Shown: positions 55,786 to 64,000 of the stretch, piece after piece
Layout of the letters: each line of letters begins with the position of its first letter
How positions within the stretch are numbered: the stretch's first letter is position 1
Translations under genes and position numbers: made by a program
Notes under the pieces: model-generated
Databases searched by the model: none
Told to the model about the DNA's origin: nothing
What the model saw: the letters and a program-made list of their open reading frames with translations, nothing else
Assembly (NCBI RefSeq): GCF_024267675.1
Contig: NZ_JALDYX010000001.1
Span: 469,183 to 533,182, forward strand
DNA length: 64,000 nucleotides
Reading direction: 5' to 3'
Source of the DNA: Marinobacterium sedimentorum
Lineage (GTDB): Bacteria; Pseudomonadota; Gammaproteobacteria; Pseudomonadales; Balneatricaceae

Positions 55786-57036
55786 CTAACGCGGGCTGGC
55801 ATCATCCACATAGTATTTGAGCTGCATGGATGCCAAGGCTCCGACGCTCAGCTGCGACGAACTGAACTGAGCCTCGAACGCCTGTCCGGGCTGCACAGTG
55901 CCTGGAATCTGCGCGATATAGCGCTGCACCTTGCCCTCCTGATCCTTGATCAGCACACCCATCACCAGATTATCCAGCGCGCTCACACCAGTGTAGCGCC
56001 AGCGCACCTGCCAGCTGTTCTGGTCAATTACGGTCTCGCCCAAGGACTGCATCTGCTGCATCAGCGCGGCGAGCTGAGCCTGCTGCTGCGACTGGCGGGA
56101 TTCCTCCTGCTTGACGCCCTGATGCTTCACATAGGTGCCCAGCGTTGTGCCCAGCAGTGCGGCGACGCCGCCCCCCTGACCGGCGGCCATGGTATCGTTG
56201 CGCTTCTGCCAGAGCACATTGTTCTCCAGCAGGACCGCGGCGTCCGGGTTCTCCCGCCCCTTGCGGTAATACCCCTGTACCAGGCGCGCCGTTGCCGCCG
56301 TTTCCTCGGCCCGTGCGCGGTTTACCGGGTGGGTATGGAAGAAGAGCCCGCCGGCGTTGCCCTTTTCACGGTACTGCCGGGCCCAGATGCGACTGGCGGC
56401 CATGGGATCAAAACCGGCCAGTGCGGCATAGAGCACCGCTATACGATCCGCTTCGCGCTCATTTTCATGGGTAAAGGCCGCCTGATAGCCATTGCGGCCA
56501 GCGGAGCTGGAGCCCGTCAGCGTCGCCAGTGTCTGGAAGCCCTGGCTCTCAAAGGCATGATTGGCGACTGTGTGCGCCACCTCATGGGCAATCACCGCCG
56601 CCAGTTCATCGTCATCCTGCAACTGCTGCATCAGCCCCAGGTGCACCACTATATAGGTGCCACCGGTGGTGAAGGCGTTGAAATCCGGGCGATCAATCAG
56701 GACCGGCTGCCAGCGTTCGGATTTGAGATGACTAATACGCAGCACCCGATCAAACAGGCGCGTCAGGCGGGCATACTGGGCCTCATCCAGCTGACCGTTG
56801 ATGTTGCTTTCGGTGCGCAGCAGCTGCTCGACCGCAGCGTTGCCCTGGCGAATCTGCGCACTGCGTCCGGCCAGCGAGAGGCTGCGTTCACCGGTAACCC
56901 TGTCCTGTTCACTGACCACGCCCACCACATTGTAAATACCCGCGTCGACCGCCTGCAGGGACATACAGCCCGACAGCAGTAGTAAGGATACCGGAAGTAT
57001 CATCCGGAGCCCGGAACACGACATTTTGTGCTTCAT
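55786..57036 (-). CDS. M48-family metallopeptidase lipoprotein
   Basis: A 416-residue protein with a lipoprotein signal (LPVSLLLLSGC, cleaved before the cysteine at about 24), so it is anchored in an envelope membrane facing the periplasm. The zinc site is VIAHEVAHTVANH, with the third ligand in NEREADRIAVLYA. The M48 domain is about residues 60-260. The C-terminal half has a glutamine-rich coiled stretch (EESRQSQQQAQLAALMQQMQ) and a DUF-like beta domain. It probably works in outer-membrane protein quality control like BepA/LoiP, by analogy. GAGG precedes the ATG. Confidence 0.88.
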   Translation of the reverse strand: MKHKMSCSGLRMILPVSLLLLSGCMSLQAVDAGIYNVVGVVSEQDRVTGERSLSLAGRSAQIRQGNAAVEQLLRTESNINGQLDEAQYARLTRLFDRVLRISHLKSERWQPVLIDRPDFNAFTTGGTYIVVHLGLMQQLQDDDELAAVIAHEVAHTVANHAFESQGFQTLATLTGSSSAGRNGYQAAFTHENEREADRIAVLYAALAGFDPMAASRIWARQYREKGNAGGLFFHTHPVNRARAEETAATARLVQGYYRKGRENPDAAVLLENNVLWQKRNDTMAAGQGGGVAALLGTTLGTYVKHQGVKQEESRQSQQQAQLAALMQQMQSLGETVIDQNSWQVRWRYTGVSALDNLVMGVLIKDQEGKVQRYIAQIPGTVQPGQAFEAQFSSSQLSVGALASMQLKYYVDDASPR

Positions 57037-57072
57037 TTAGACCTCTTCATCATATGCCCATATAGAATATAA

Positions 57073-57681
<609 letters not shown>

Positions 57682-57711
57682 CGTTTCTTATTTACGCAGT
57701 GAGTGAGGTAG

Positions 57712-57966
<255 letters not shown>

Positions 57967-58031
57967 GCCATAGGCACGCCGCCTGAAAGCCGGTTAGATC
58001 CTTCCCCGAGGAACTGATCAGCTGTTGATCA

Positions 58032-58081
58032 GGCAACAAAAATCCGCAGCCCATGCTATGGCCTGCGGATTTTTTGTTGCC
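58032..58081. terminator. Long bidirectional terminator/cruciform after the ferredoxin gene
   Basis: GGCAACAAAAATCCGCAG pairs with the downstream CTGCGGATTTTTTGTTGCC (one bulge), an 18-bp stem around a loop that itself holds the small inverted repeat GCCCAT/ATGGC. A- and T-runs lie on each arm, so it can stop both the plus-strand ferredoxin transcript and the minus-strand DUF501 transcript. Confidence 0.88.
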
Positions 58082-58108
58082 TGCTGTTCGCCCCGGAAGT
58101 CCCCGAGC

Positions 58109-58624
58109 TCAGATGCGAATTTTCAGGTTATTCAGACCGAATTCTGCATCCATGCGCTGGCCGATGACATTCTCGCCACAGAGGTGATGGGCGTACTGCA
58201 TATGCAGGCAGCGCACCTTGTCCCACTGCGAAATCCCGCCAATGCCGTACTGCTCGAACAGGTGGGTAAAGCCCAGTTGTTCTATCTGCTCCCGGTCCTT
58301 CGGATCCATCAGCTGCCAGCGTTGTGCCACATAGCTGACATGATTCAGCCGAAAGGCTTCACGCAGCGTCTCGTCCTGCTGTATTTCCTGTTCAATCTGT
58401 TTCACCCAGCCCGAGGTCTCTATTTCGGCAATGGCGCGGTACAGATCCTTCGAACACAGCCAGAACAGGGTCGGAAAGGGGCGGTTGTCCACCAGGGAAC
58501 GAATTTGCAGCACCGTGGGGATGCCATCGGCCGTCTGATGGGCGATGCCTACCAGGCCGCGCGGTTTGCGTCCTAACTGGCGGGCAATCATGTCCAGCTG
58601 TGTTGGCGTCAGTGTCGTTATCAT
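58109..58624 (-). CDS. DUF501-family protein
   Basis: A 171-residue cytoplasmic protein with family segments RQLGRKPRGLVGIAHQTADG, FPTLFWLCSKDLYRAIAEIE and GIGGISQWDKVRCLHMQYAHHL. Function is unknown; DUF501 proteins often neighbour ppx or, as here, other core genes. It is coupled to the AstE-family gene by an ATGA overlap (58621-58624). Confidence 0.85.
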   Translation of the reverse strand: MITTLTPTQLDMIARQLGRKPRGLVGIAHQTADGIPTVLQIRSLVDNRPFPTLFWLCSKDLYRAIAEIETSGWVKQIEQEIQQDETLREAFRLNHVSYVAQRWQLMDPKDREQIEQLGFTHLFEQYGIGGISQWDKVRCLHMQYAHHLCGENVIGQRMDAEFGLNNLKIRI

Positions 58625-59598
58625 CCCAGAAACTCGGCTAAGGTCACGGCTTCAGCACCGCACACCGGAATGCGTGCGGGCATGATCAACGTGCAATTAT
58701 CGAAAGGCGCCGTCAGCGGGCCCGTATCCTGTGCATATACTTCGCCCCGCGCAATACGCTCAAAACCCCGGTACGGCTGGCTGAAGCGAAAGTGTTCGGT
58801 GCGCGCCTCAATGACTTCCCGAATCCGGTAGTGCCCGGCGCGGTGGTCGGGCTCGTAGCCCCAGGGCGGTATCAGGGCATCCTGCTCCAGCAGGCCGGCA
58901 CGATACAGCACTCGGCGCGTTATCGCATGTGCCTGCTGGGCACTGTCGAGCTCAAAGTGTGAGCCGCACTCGGCCACCAGACCATGACAGCCTTTGCGGC
59001 CGTGCTGCATGGCATAGGAAATCAGCATGCCGGGGTGATAGCCACCGAGCTTGTAGAGCAGCTGCGCAAAGGGAAAGCCCAGGGTGGCAACCAGTGCGCT
59101 GCAGTCGGGCAACTCGGGGTAGATCAGCATCGGTGCCACCGGATTGCTGGTGGAATGCAGATCCAGCACCAGATCCGCTTCGCGCAGCAGTGGCGCCAGG
59201 CGGGCGGCGCGGCGGCTTTCTTCGCTGTCGGGGTGCTTGAGGCGCGCCGGCAACCAGACCCTGTTGCCGTCCTCATCTACGCAGCGGCTGGCATAGGGGC
59301 GCTGCGGATCAAACCGCTGGTAGGCCGTCACATTGTTGAACATCAGCGTCAGGCTGCCACGCAGCGGTCGTACGTCCTGCTCCAGCAATTCGCACAACGC
59401 ATGGGCGCCACAAAATTCGTTGCCATGGGTCAGGCCGATGATGACGACATCAGGACCGCTGCGGTCAGACTCGAAGCGGTGGCAATAGTCGACACCGGTA
59501 TTGCCGTGTCTATAGGCGCCAAGATCAAGCGGCAACAGATCCAGCGTTGGCAGCTCGAGCCTGAGCTCGGAACCTGCGAGGGAAGATGGGCTATTCAT
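58621..59598 (-). CDS. Succinylglutamate desuccinylase/aspartoacylase-family zinc hydrolase
   Basis: A 325-residue M14-like zinc enzyme. The metal site is GLTHGNEFCGAHALCELL (H and E) plus the histidine in LVLDLHSTSNPVAP; the catalytic glutamate is probably in LVAECGSHFE. The family includes AstE, which removes succinate from succinylglutamate at the end of the AST pathway. astA and astD are 33 kb away, and this gene is paired with DUF501, so AstE function is possible but not shown. I prefer ATG at 59598 to GTG at 59604. Confidence 0.82.
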   Translation of the reverse strand: MNSPSSLAGSELRLELPTLDLLPLDLGAYRHGNTGVDYCHRFESDRSGPDVVIIGLTHGNEFCGAHALCELLEQDVRPLRGSLTLMFNNVTAYQRFDPQRPYASRCVDEDGNRVWLPARLKHPDSEESRRAARLAPLLREADLVLDLHSTSNPVAPMLIYPELPDCSALVATLGFPFAQLLYKLGGYHPGMLISYAMQHGRKGCHGLVAECGSHFELDSAQQAHAITRRVLYRAGLLEQDALIPPWGYEPDHRAGHYRIREVIEARTEHFRFSQPYRGFERIARGEVYAQDTGPLTAPFDNCTLIMPARIPVCGAEAVTLAEFLG

Positions 59599-59662
59599 GG
59601 TCACTCACTGCATGCATCTGCTGATCAGTTTAGCAGCCCGCGGCTTTGAATTGTCTGCCGTT

Positions 59663-59897
59663 GCAGCCTGTCGGGCTTGGCCGGTCGTCACGAGGGAAAG
59701 ACCGATTTGAGTTAGTTTTTGAGCTCTTTTAAGGCAATAAATCGGCAGGATAGCCGATTTACACAGCGTAAGCTGCCCACCGGGCAAGCTACACGGATGT
59801 AGCTTGTGAATAGTGGTTCTATTTAACAAGAAAGAGTACATAAAATAATCAAATTCGACTTTTCCGCAGTAGATCAGTGTTAAGTCCGACAGGCTGC
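59663..59897. mobile_element. MITE-like non-coding element, copy 2 (long form)
   Basis: A 235-base element with 16-bp terminal inverted repeats GCAGCCTGTCGG(G/A)CTT (one mismatch between ends). It is the inverted relative of copy 1 at 37973-38137. Beyond the shared sequence (for example TAGTGGTTCTATTTAAC and CAGTGTTAAGTCCGACAGG) it has a 72-base block at 59736-59807 containing three hairpins: AAATCGGC/GCCGATTT, AGCTGCCC/GGGCAAGCT and AAGCTACA/TGTAGCTT. It fills the gap between recG and the AstE-family gene and ends 5 bases from the recG stop codon. Confidence 0.78.
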
Positions 59898-59902
59898 CAG
59901 GC

Positions 59903-61981
59903 TCAGACGTGGCCGTATTCCTCGCCCTGACCCAGCCAGCGCCTTATCACGGCGCTGCCGAGCGAGGCATCCTGCTGGATCTGCAGCGCGACCTCGCGCA
60001 CCCCTGGCAACAGGTCGGCATCGCGGCTCAGATCGGCAATGCGAAACTGCATCATGCCGGTCTGGCGCGTCCCCAGCACCTCGCCCGGGCCACGCAGTTC
60101 AAGGTCCTTTTCAGCGATACGAAAACCATCGGTGGTTTCACGCATGACCGCCAGGCGCTCGCGGCCCTGCTTCGACAGCGGCACCTGATACATCAGCACG
60201 CAGAAACTCTCCTGGCTGCCACGCCCGACCCGCCCGCGCAGCTGATGCAGCTGCGCCAGCCCCAGACGCTCCGGATTTTCGATAATCATCAGGCTGGCAT
60301 TGGGTACATCCACACCGACCTCGATGACGGTGGTGGCCACCAGCAGATCCAGCTCGGCCGCCTTGAACTGCGCCATCACGCTGGCCTTTTCGGTTGCCTT
60401 CATGCGCCCGTGTACCAGGCCGATACGCAGATCCGGCAAGGCTTCGCGCAACTTTTCACAGGTCACCTCGGCGGCCTGGCACTGCAGCGCTTCGGACTCG
60501 TCGATCAGGGTGCAGACCCAATAGGCCTGGCGCCCCTGGGCGCAGGCCAGACTCACGCGCTGCACCACTTCCTGCCGGCGCCCATCGGCAATTACCACCG
60601 TATTCACCGGCGTGCGCCCCGGCGGAAGTTCGTCGATGATTGAACAATCCAGATCCGCGTAGGCGCTCATGGTCAGGGTGCGGGGGATGGGCGTTGCCGT
60701 CATGATCAGCTGATGGGGGGCGCGCTCGCCGTTGCGCCCCTTTTCACGCAGGCTGAGACGCTGGTGCACACCGAAGCGGTGCTGTTCATCGACCACGACC
60801 AGACCTAGATCCTGAAACTGCACTTCATCCTGAAACAGCGCGTGCGTACCCACCACCAGCCGGGCACTGCCATCCTGAATGGCCGCCAGCTGCTTCTGCC
60901 GCGCCTTGCCTTTCACTTTACCGGCCAGCCAGGCCACTTCGATACCCAGTGGCTCCAGCCACTGGGTGAAGTTGTTACGGTGCTGCTCGGCCAGAATTTC
61001 GGTCGGCGCCATGATCGCTGCCTGGACGCCATTCTCCACCGCCTGCAAGGCGGCCAACGCCGCCACCAGGGTCTTGCCGGAGCCAACATCGCCCTGAATC
61101 AGGCGCAGCATTGGAAACGTCTTGGCCATATCCCTGGCAACATCGTTGCATACCCGCTGCTGGGCACCGGTCAGCGGGAACGCCAGGGCGGCCAGAAACG
61201 GCTTCACCAGAGTGCCACGGTAAGGCAACGCCGGTGCCCCCTGCTGTTGCGCCTGCTGGCGCAGATTCAGCAGGGTCAGATGGTGGGCCAGCAACTCTTC
61301 AAAGGCGAGGCGGCGCTGGCAGGGATGGCGGCCTTCGAGCAGCAGATCCTGGTTGGCATCCACCGGCGGCTGATGCAGATAGCGGATGGAGTCATCCAGC
61401 CCCGGCAGCTTCCATTGGCGACGCAATGTTTCGGGCAGAAGATCGGGCAGGGCACCGGGCTGCAAACATTGCATGGCCAGGGTCACAAGGCTGCGCAGCC
61501 GTGTCTGGTGCAGGCCTTCGGTCGCCGGATACACCGGCGTCAGGGTGGTGTCCACAGTTACCGGGCCATCCCCTTCGATGCGGCTGTACTCGGGATGCAC
61601 CATTTCAAGTCCGCCGGGCCCCGGGCGCACTTCACCGAAGCAACGCAACCGAACCCCGGGCAGCAGCTGGTTTTTCTGCGCCGCACTGAAATGAAAAAAA
61701 CGCAGGCTGATGGTGCCGGTGCCGTCCTGCATGCGGCACAGCAGCGCCCGGCGGCGCCCCTGCATCAGGTCCGCCACCTTGATTTCACCCGTGACGACGC
61801 ACTCGTCGCCTGGGCGCAGCGCGCCTATGGGCACGACCCGGGTACGATCCTGGTAACGCAGCGGCAGGTGAAACAGCAAATCCTGCAGCGTATGCAGCCC
61901 CAGGCGCTCGAGCTTGAGTTCCAGCGCCGCCCCCACGCCCTTGAGCCGGGTGACCGGCAGATCCGACAGCAGTTCTGTCAT
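59903..61981 (-). CDS. recG: ATP-dependent DNA helicase RecG
   Basis: A 692-residue fork-remodelling helicase. The N-terminal wedge domain (about 1-150; LPVTRLKGVGAALELKLERLG) is followed by helicase motifs LIQGDVGSGKTLVA (I), LVVVDEQHRFGV (II), LIMTATPIPRTL (III), IGLVHGRMKATEK and QLRGRVGRGSQESFC (VI). It starts 4 bases inside oxyR (ATGA), the same gene order as Pseudomonas oxyR-recG. Confidence 0.97.
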   Translation of the reverse strand: MTELLSDLPVTRLKGVGAALELKLERLGLHTLQDLLFHLPLRYQDRTRVVPIGALRPGDECVVTGEIKVADLMQGRRRALLCRMQDGTGTISLRFFHFSAAQKNQLLPGVRLRCFGEVRPGPGGLEMVHPEYSRIEGDGPVTVDTTLTPVYPATEGLHQTRLRSLVTLAMQCLQPGALPDLLPETLRRQWKLPGLDDSIRYLHQPPVDANQDLLLEGRHPCQRRLAFEELLAHHLTLLNLRQQAQQQGAPALPYRGTLVKPFLAALAFPLTGAQQRVCNDVARDMAKTFPMLRLIQGDVGSGKTLVAALAALQAVENGVQAAIMAPTEILAEQHRNNFTQWLEPLGIEVAWLAGKVKGKARQKQLAAIQDGSARLVVGTHALFQDEVQFQDLGLVVVDEQHRFGVHQRLSLREKGRNGERAPHQLIMTATPIPRTLTMSAYADLDCSIIDELPPGRTPVNTVVIADGRRQEVVQRVSLACAQGRQAYWVCTLIDESEALQCQAAEVTCEKLREALPDLRIGLVHGRMKATEKASVMAQFKAAELDLLVATTVIEVGVDVPNASLMIIENPERLGLAQLHQLRGRVGRGSQESFCVLMYQVPLSKQGRERLAVMRETTDGFRIAEKDLELRGPGEVLGTRQTGMMQFRIADLSRDADLLPGVREVALQIQQDASLGSAVIRRWLGQGEEYGHV

Positions 61982-62892
61982 GCAGACTCGTCCGCCGTCA
62001 CCAGCTGACAGCGGCTCAGGGACTCGATCAGCACATCAATCGCCTTGGGGCGGGGGAAACTGGCACGCCAGGCGATAGCCACAGTACGCATGGGCTGGGG
62101 CATCAGGAACGGGCGTACGACTACAAGATCGGACTGATAGTGGCCCTGCACAGCCGACTGCGGCAATACGCTGGTGCCCAGGCCCGAAGCCACCATCATG
62201 CGGATGGTTTCCAGCGAGCTGCCTTCGGTCAGATGATGACGCTGGTGCATCGCCTGTGCCAGGGTGGGGCAGGACTCCAGCACATGGTCGCGGAAGCAGT
62301 GACCTTCCCCCAGCATCAGCAGCTCGGTTTCATCCAGCCGCTGGCTGTCGATTGCATCCAGGCTCGCCCAGGGGTGCTTGCGCGGCAACAGCATCATGAA
62401 AGGCTCATCATAGAGCGCGCGCGTCAGCACATCGGGCTCACTGAACGGCAGCGCCACAATAATGGCATCCAGATCGCCGTTGCGAATCTTGCCGCGCAGG
62501 GTTTCGGTGAAATTCTCTTCGATATAGAGCGGCATCTGCGGCGCCAGCCGCTGCACTTCCGGCACCAGATGGGGGAACAGGTAAGGCCCGATGGTGTAGA
62601 TCGCGCCCACCCGTAGCGGGCTGCACAGCTGATCCTTGCCCTGCTGGGCCAGATCCTTGATGGTATCGGCCTGCTCCAGCACCTTCTGCGCCTGCTGCAC
62701 AATGCGCTCACCCGTGGGCGTCACGCGCACCGAGTTCTTGCTGCGCTCGAACAGGGCAATACCCAGCTCCTCTTCCAGTTTCTTGACAGCGATGGACAGC
62801 GTTGGCTGACTCACATAACAGCGCTCAGCGGCATGGCCAAAATGCTGTTCCCGGGCGAGGGTAACGATGTAGCGCAGCTCAGTGAGCGTCAT
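61978..62892 (-). CDS. oxyR: Hydrogen peroxide-sensing regulator OxyR
   Basis: A 304-residue LysR-type regulator. The helix-turn-helix is HFGHAAERCYVSQPTLSIAV. Both redox cysteines are present at the canonical positions, C199 and C208, in GEGHCFRDHVLESCP, so peroxide sensing by disulfide formation is expected. It is divergent from the YeeZ-like gene across 51 bases and co-transcribed with recG. Confidence 0.96.
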   Translation of the reverse strand: MTLTELRYIVTLAREQHFGHAAERCYVSQPTLSIAVKKLEEELGIALFERSKNSVRVTPTGERIVQQAQKVLEQADTIKDLAQQGKDQLCSPLRVGAIYTIGPYLFPHLVPEVQRLAPQMPLYIEENFTETLRGKIRNGDLDAIIVALPFSEPDVLTRALYDEPFMMLLPRKHPWASLDAIDSQRLDETELLMLGEGHCFRDHVLESCPTLAQAMHQRHHLTEGSSLETIRMMVASGLGTSVLPQSAVQGHYQSDLVVVRPFLMPQPMRTVAIAWRASFPRPKAIDVLIESLSRCQLVTADESA

Positions 62893-62943
62893 CCAAAGAT
62901 TCCTTTGCTATGATGGCAGCCGGCACAACAGGGAGAAGGGCCC

Positions 62944-63792
62944 ATGCACAAGCAGCAAATTCTGATCGCAGGCTGCGGCGACGTTGGCAGCACACTGGGC
63001 CTGGCACTGACCACTGCGGGGCACAAGGTGTTTGGCCTGCGCCGTACTATAAACCAGCTGCCAGCCGGCATCCAAGGTATCCCGGGAGATCTGACCAACC
63101 CAGCCAGCCTCAGCGGCGCCCTGCCGGAGTGCGATATCCTGGTGTACTGCGCCGCGGCCAGCAGCCATGAGGAGGCCGGTTACCGCGCCGCCTATGTCGA
63201 CGGCCTGGCCAATGTACTGGCCGCACTGCCGGCTGCGCCGCGCCTGCTGCTGTTTACCTCCAGCAGCGGCGTTTATCATCAGGCCGACGGCAGCTGGGTC
63301 GATGAAAGCAGCCCCACCGAACCCGAGCGCTTCAGCGGCCGCATTATGCTGCAGGCCGAACAGCTTGCGCTCAGCTGCGGCATTAATGCCTCAGTCGTAC
63401 GTTTTAGCGGTATTTATGGCCCGGGTCGTAACCAGCTGATCAACCAGGTGCGCAGCGGCCTGGGTGCACCGGCGACACCAGCCCACTACAGCAATCGCAT
63501 TCACCGCGACGACTGCGCCGGCGTGCTTAAGCACCTGATCGACCTGCATCTGCTAGACAAGCCGCTGGAGCCCGTCTATCTGGCCAGTGACGATGCGCCC
63601 GCCGCCCTGCATGAAGTGACGCAATGGCTGGCCGGCGAACTGGGCCTGGAGATCAGTGAAACCCGCCCGACCCGGCGCGGCGGCAGCAAACGCTGCCGCA
63701 ATACCCGCCTCAAGGCCTGCGGCTATCGCTTTATTTACCCGGACTTTCGCAGTGGTTACCGGGCCCTGCTGCAGCAGGTACCCGCCAACTGA
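62944..63792 (+). CDS. NAD(P)-binding epimerase/dehydratase-like protein (YeeZ type)
   Basis: A 282-residue extended SDR protein. The cofactor loop is LIAGCGDVGSTLGLALTTAG, with LLLFTSSSGVYHQADGSWVD, then a region where the YxxxK catalytic pair is replaced (SGRIMLQAEQLAL), and VVRFSGIYGPGRNQLI. E. coli YeeZ has a similar layout; the substrate is unknown and it may be atypical in catalysis. AGGGAGA precedes the ATG closely. Confidence 0.85.
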   Translation: MHKQQILIAGCGDVGSTLGLALTTAGHKVFGLRRTINQLPAGIQGIPGDLTNPASLSGALPECDILVYCAAASSHEEAGYRAAYVDGLANVLAALPAAPRLLLFTSSSGVYHQADGSWVDESSPTEPERFSGRIMLQAEQLALSCGINASVVRFSGIYGPGRNQLINQVRSGLGAPATPAHYSNRIHRDDCAGVLKHLIDLHLLDKPLEPVYLASDDAPAALHEVTQWLAGELGLEISETRPTRRGGSKRCRNTRLKACGYRFIYPDFRSGYRALLQQVPAN

Positions 63793-63796
63793 TCTT

Positions 63797-63943
63797 TTAC
63801 TCCAAGGCCTGCCGCATGGCCTGCAGATCGGCGATCTTGGCTTCCACATCCTGCAGATGCGCCCGGGTCAGCTGATCCGCCTCGTGACAGGGGCTCCCGC
63901 GGGCAATGTTAATCGGGCACAGCTGTAACCCTTGCACTCCCGC
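63797..63943 (-). pseudogene. Possible C-terminal fragment of a MerR-family regulator
   Basis: A 48-codon minus-strand frame ending RGSPCHEADQLTRAHLQDVE and then AKIADLQAMRQALE, which looks like the dimerisation helix at the C-terminus of metal-responsive MerR regulators (cysteine, then a HxxxVExKIxxLxxM pattern). A stop codon at 63944-63946 precedes it in frame and no MerR DNA-binding domain is visible in any frame before the window edge. It is therefore a truncated or frameshifted remnant, or a chance resemblance. A small tandem repeat (CCCGCTTACCCGCTTACCC) lies at its upstream end. Confidence 0.4.
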
Positions 63944-63963
63944 TTACCCGCTTACCCTGTGGG

Positions 63964-64000
63964 CTACTCCGGTCCCTGATCCAGCGCTTCTATGAGACGA
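63964..64000 (-). CDS. Possible 3' end of a gene entering from the right edge
   Basis: On the minus strand the last 37 bases read RLIEALDQGPE followed by a stop at 63964-63966. This could be the end of a real coding region, but 11 codons cannot establish it. Confidence 0.2.
   Translation of the reverse strand, partial: RLIEALDQGPE

Overview
The window is 64 kb of a high-GC gammaproteobacterial chromosome. Gene content and order point to a marine, Oceanospirillales/Pseudomonadales-type bacterium. Several blocks keep the order I know from Pseudomonas: comM-ubiK-glnK-amtB with rep nearby, ftsY-ftsE-ftsX-rpoH with thiS-thiG-trmB and rsmD-coaD-ferredoxin, and oxyR-recG. The assignment is an inference from synteny and protein resemblance, not from a database search. 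I see no rRNA, tRNA, CRISPR array or prophage. Both window edges cut genes.

Layout. 0-13 kb: end of ilvI plus ilvH, an aromatic-acid MFS transporter, an Orn/Lys/Arg decarboxylase, a fusion of a degenerate ABC exporter with a cyclic-nucleotide-binding domain joined to radD, and a PhoX phosphatase with a good Pho box. 13-20 kb: HAD phosphatase, thioesterase, methyltransferase, rep helicase, a GGDEF-EAL protein, comM and ubiK. 20-23 kb: nitrogen sensing, with tandem NtrC sites and a sigma-54 promoter in front of glnK-amtB, then a second PII gene. 23-29 kb: an AT-rich gap with clustered DnaA-box-like sites, the DUF1338-astA-astD arginine catabolic operon, and a Cpx-type two-component system with a divergent cpxP-like gene and a perfect CpxR box.

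30-46 kb is an accessory carbohydrate region. It holds the remains of a De Ley-Doudoroff-type galactose/galactonate operon (lactonase, dgoA, dgoK, IclR regulator, galM). A 63-codon chimera there marks a deletion that fused the start of an IlvD/Edd dehydratase to the end of a short-chain dehydrogenase. Next to it is a nine-gene minus-strand locus with a split transketolase, a full-length transketolase, a TRAP transporter, three dehydrogenases and a divergent GcvA-type LysR regulator. I cannot name its substrate and consider it the best candidate for an undescribed pathway.

46-64 kb returns to core genes: trmB, thiG, thiS, a DUF423 protein, rpoH, ftsXEY, a degenerate M16-like protein, rsmD, a TetR regulator, an M48 lipoprotein peptidase, coaD, a ferredoxin, DUF501, an AstE-family peptidase, recG, oxyR and a YeeZ-like protein. 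Two copies of a non-coding element with 16-17 bp terminal inverted repeats lie at 37973-38137 and 59663-59897. They are in opposite orientations and differ in length by exactly one 72-bp block that can fold into three hairpins.
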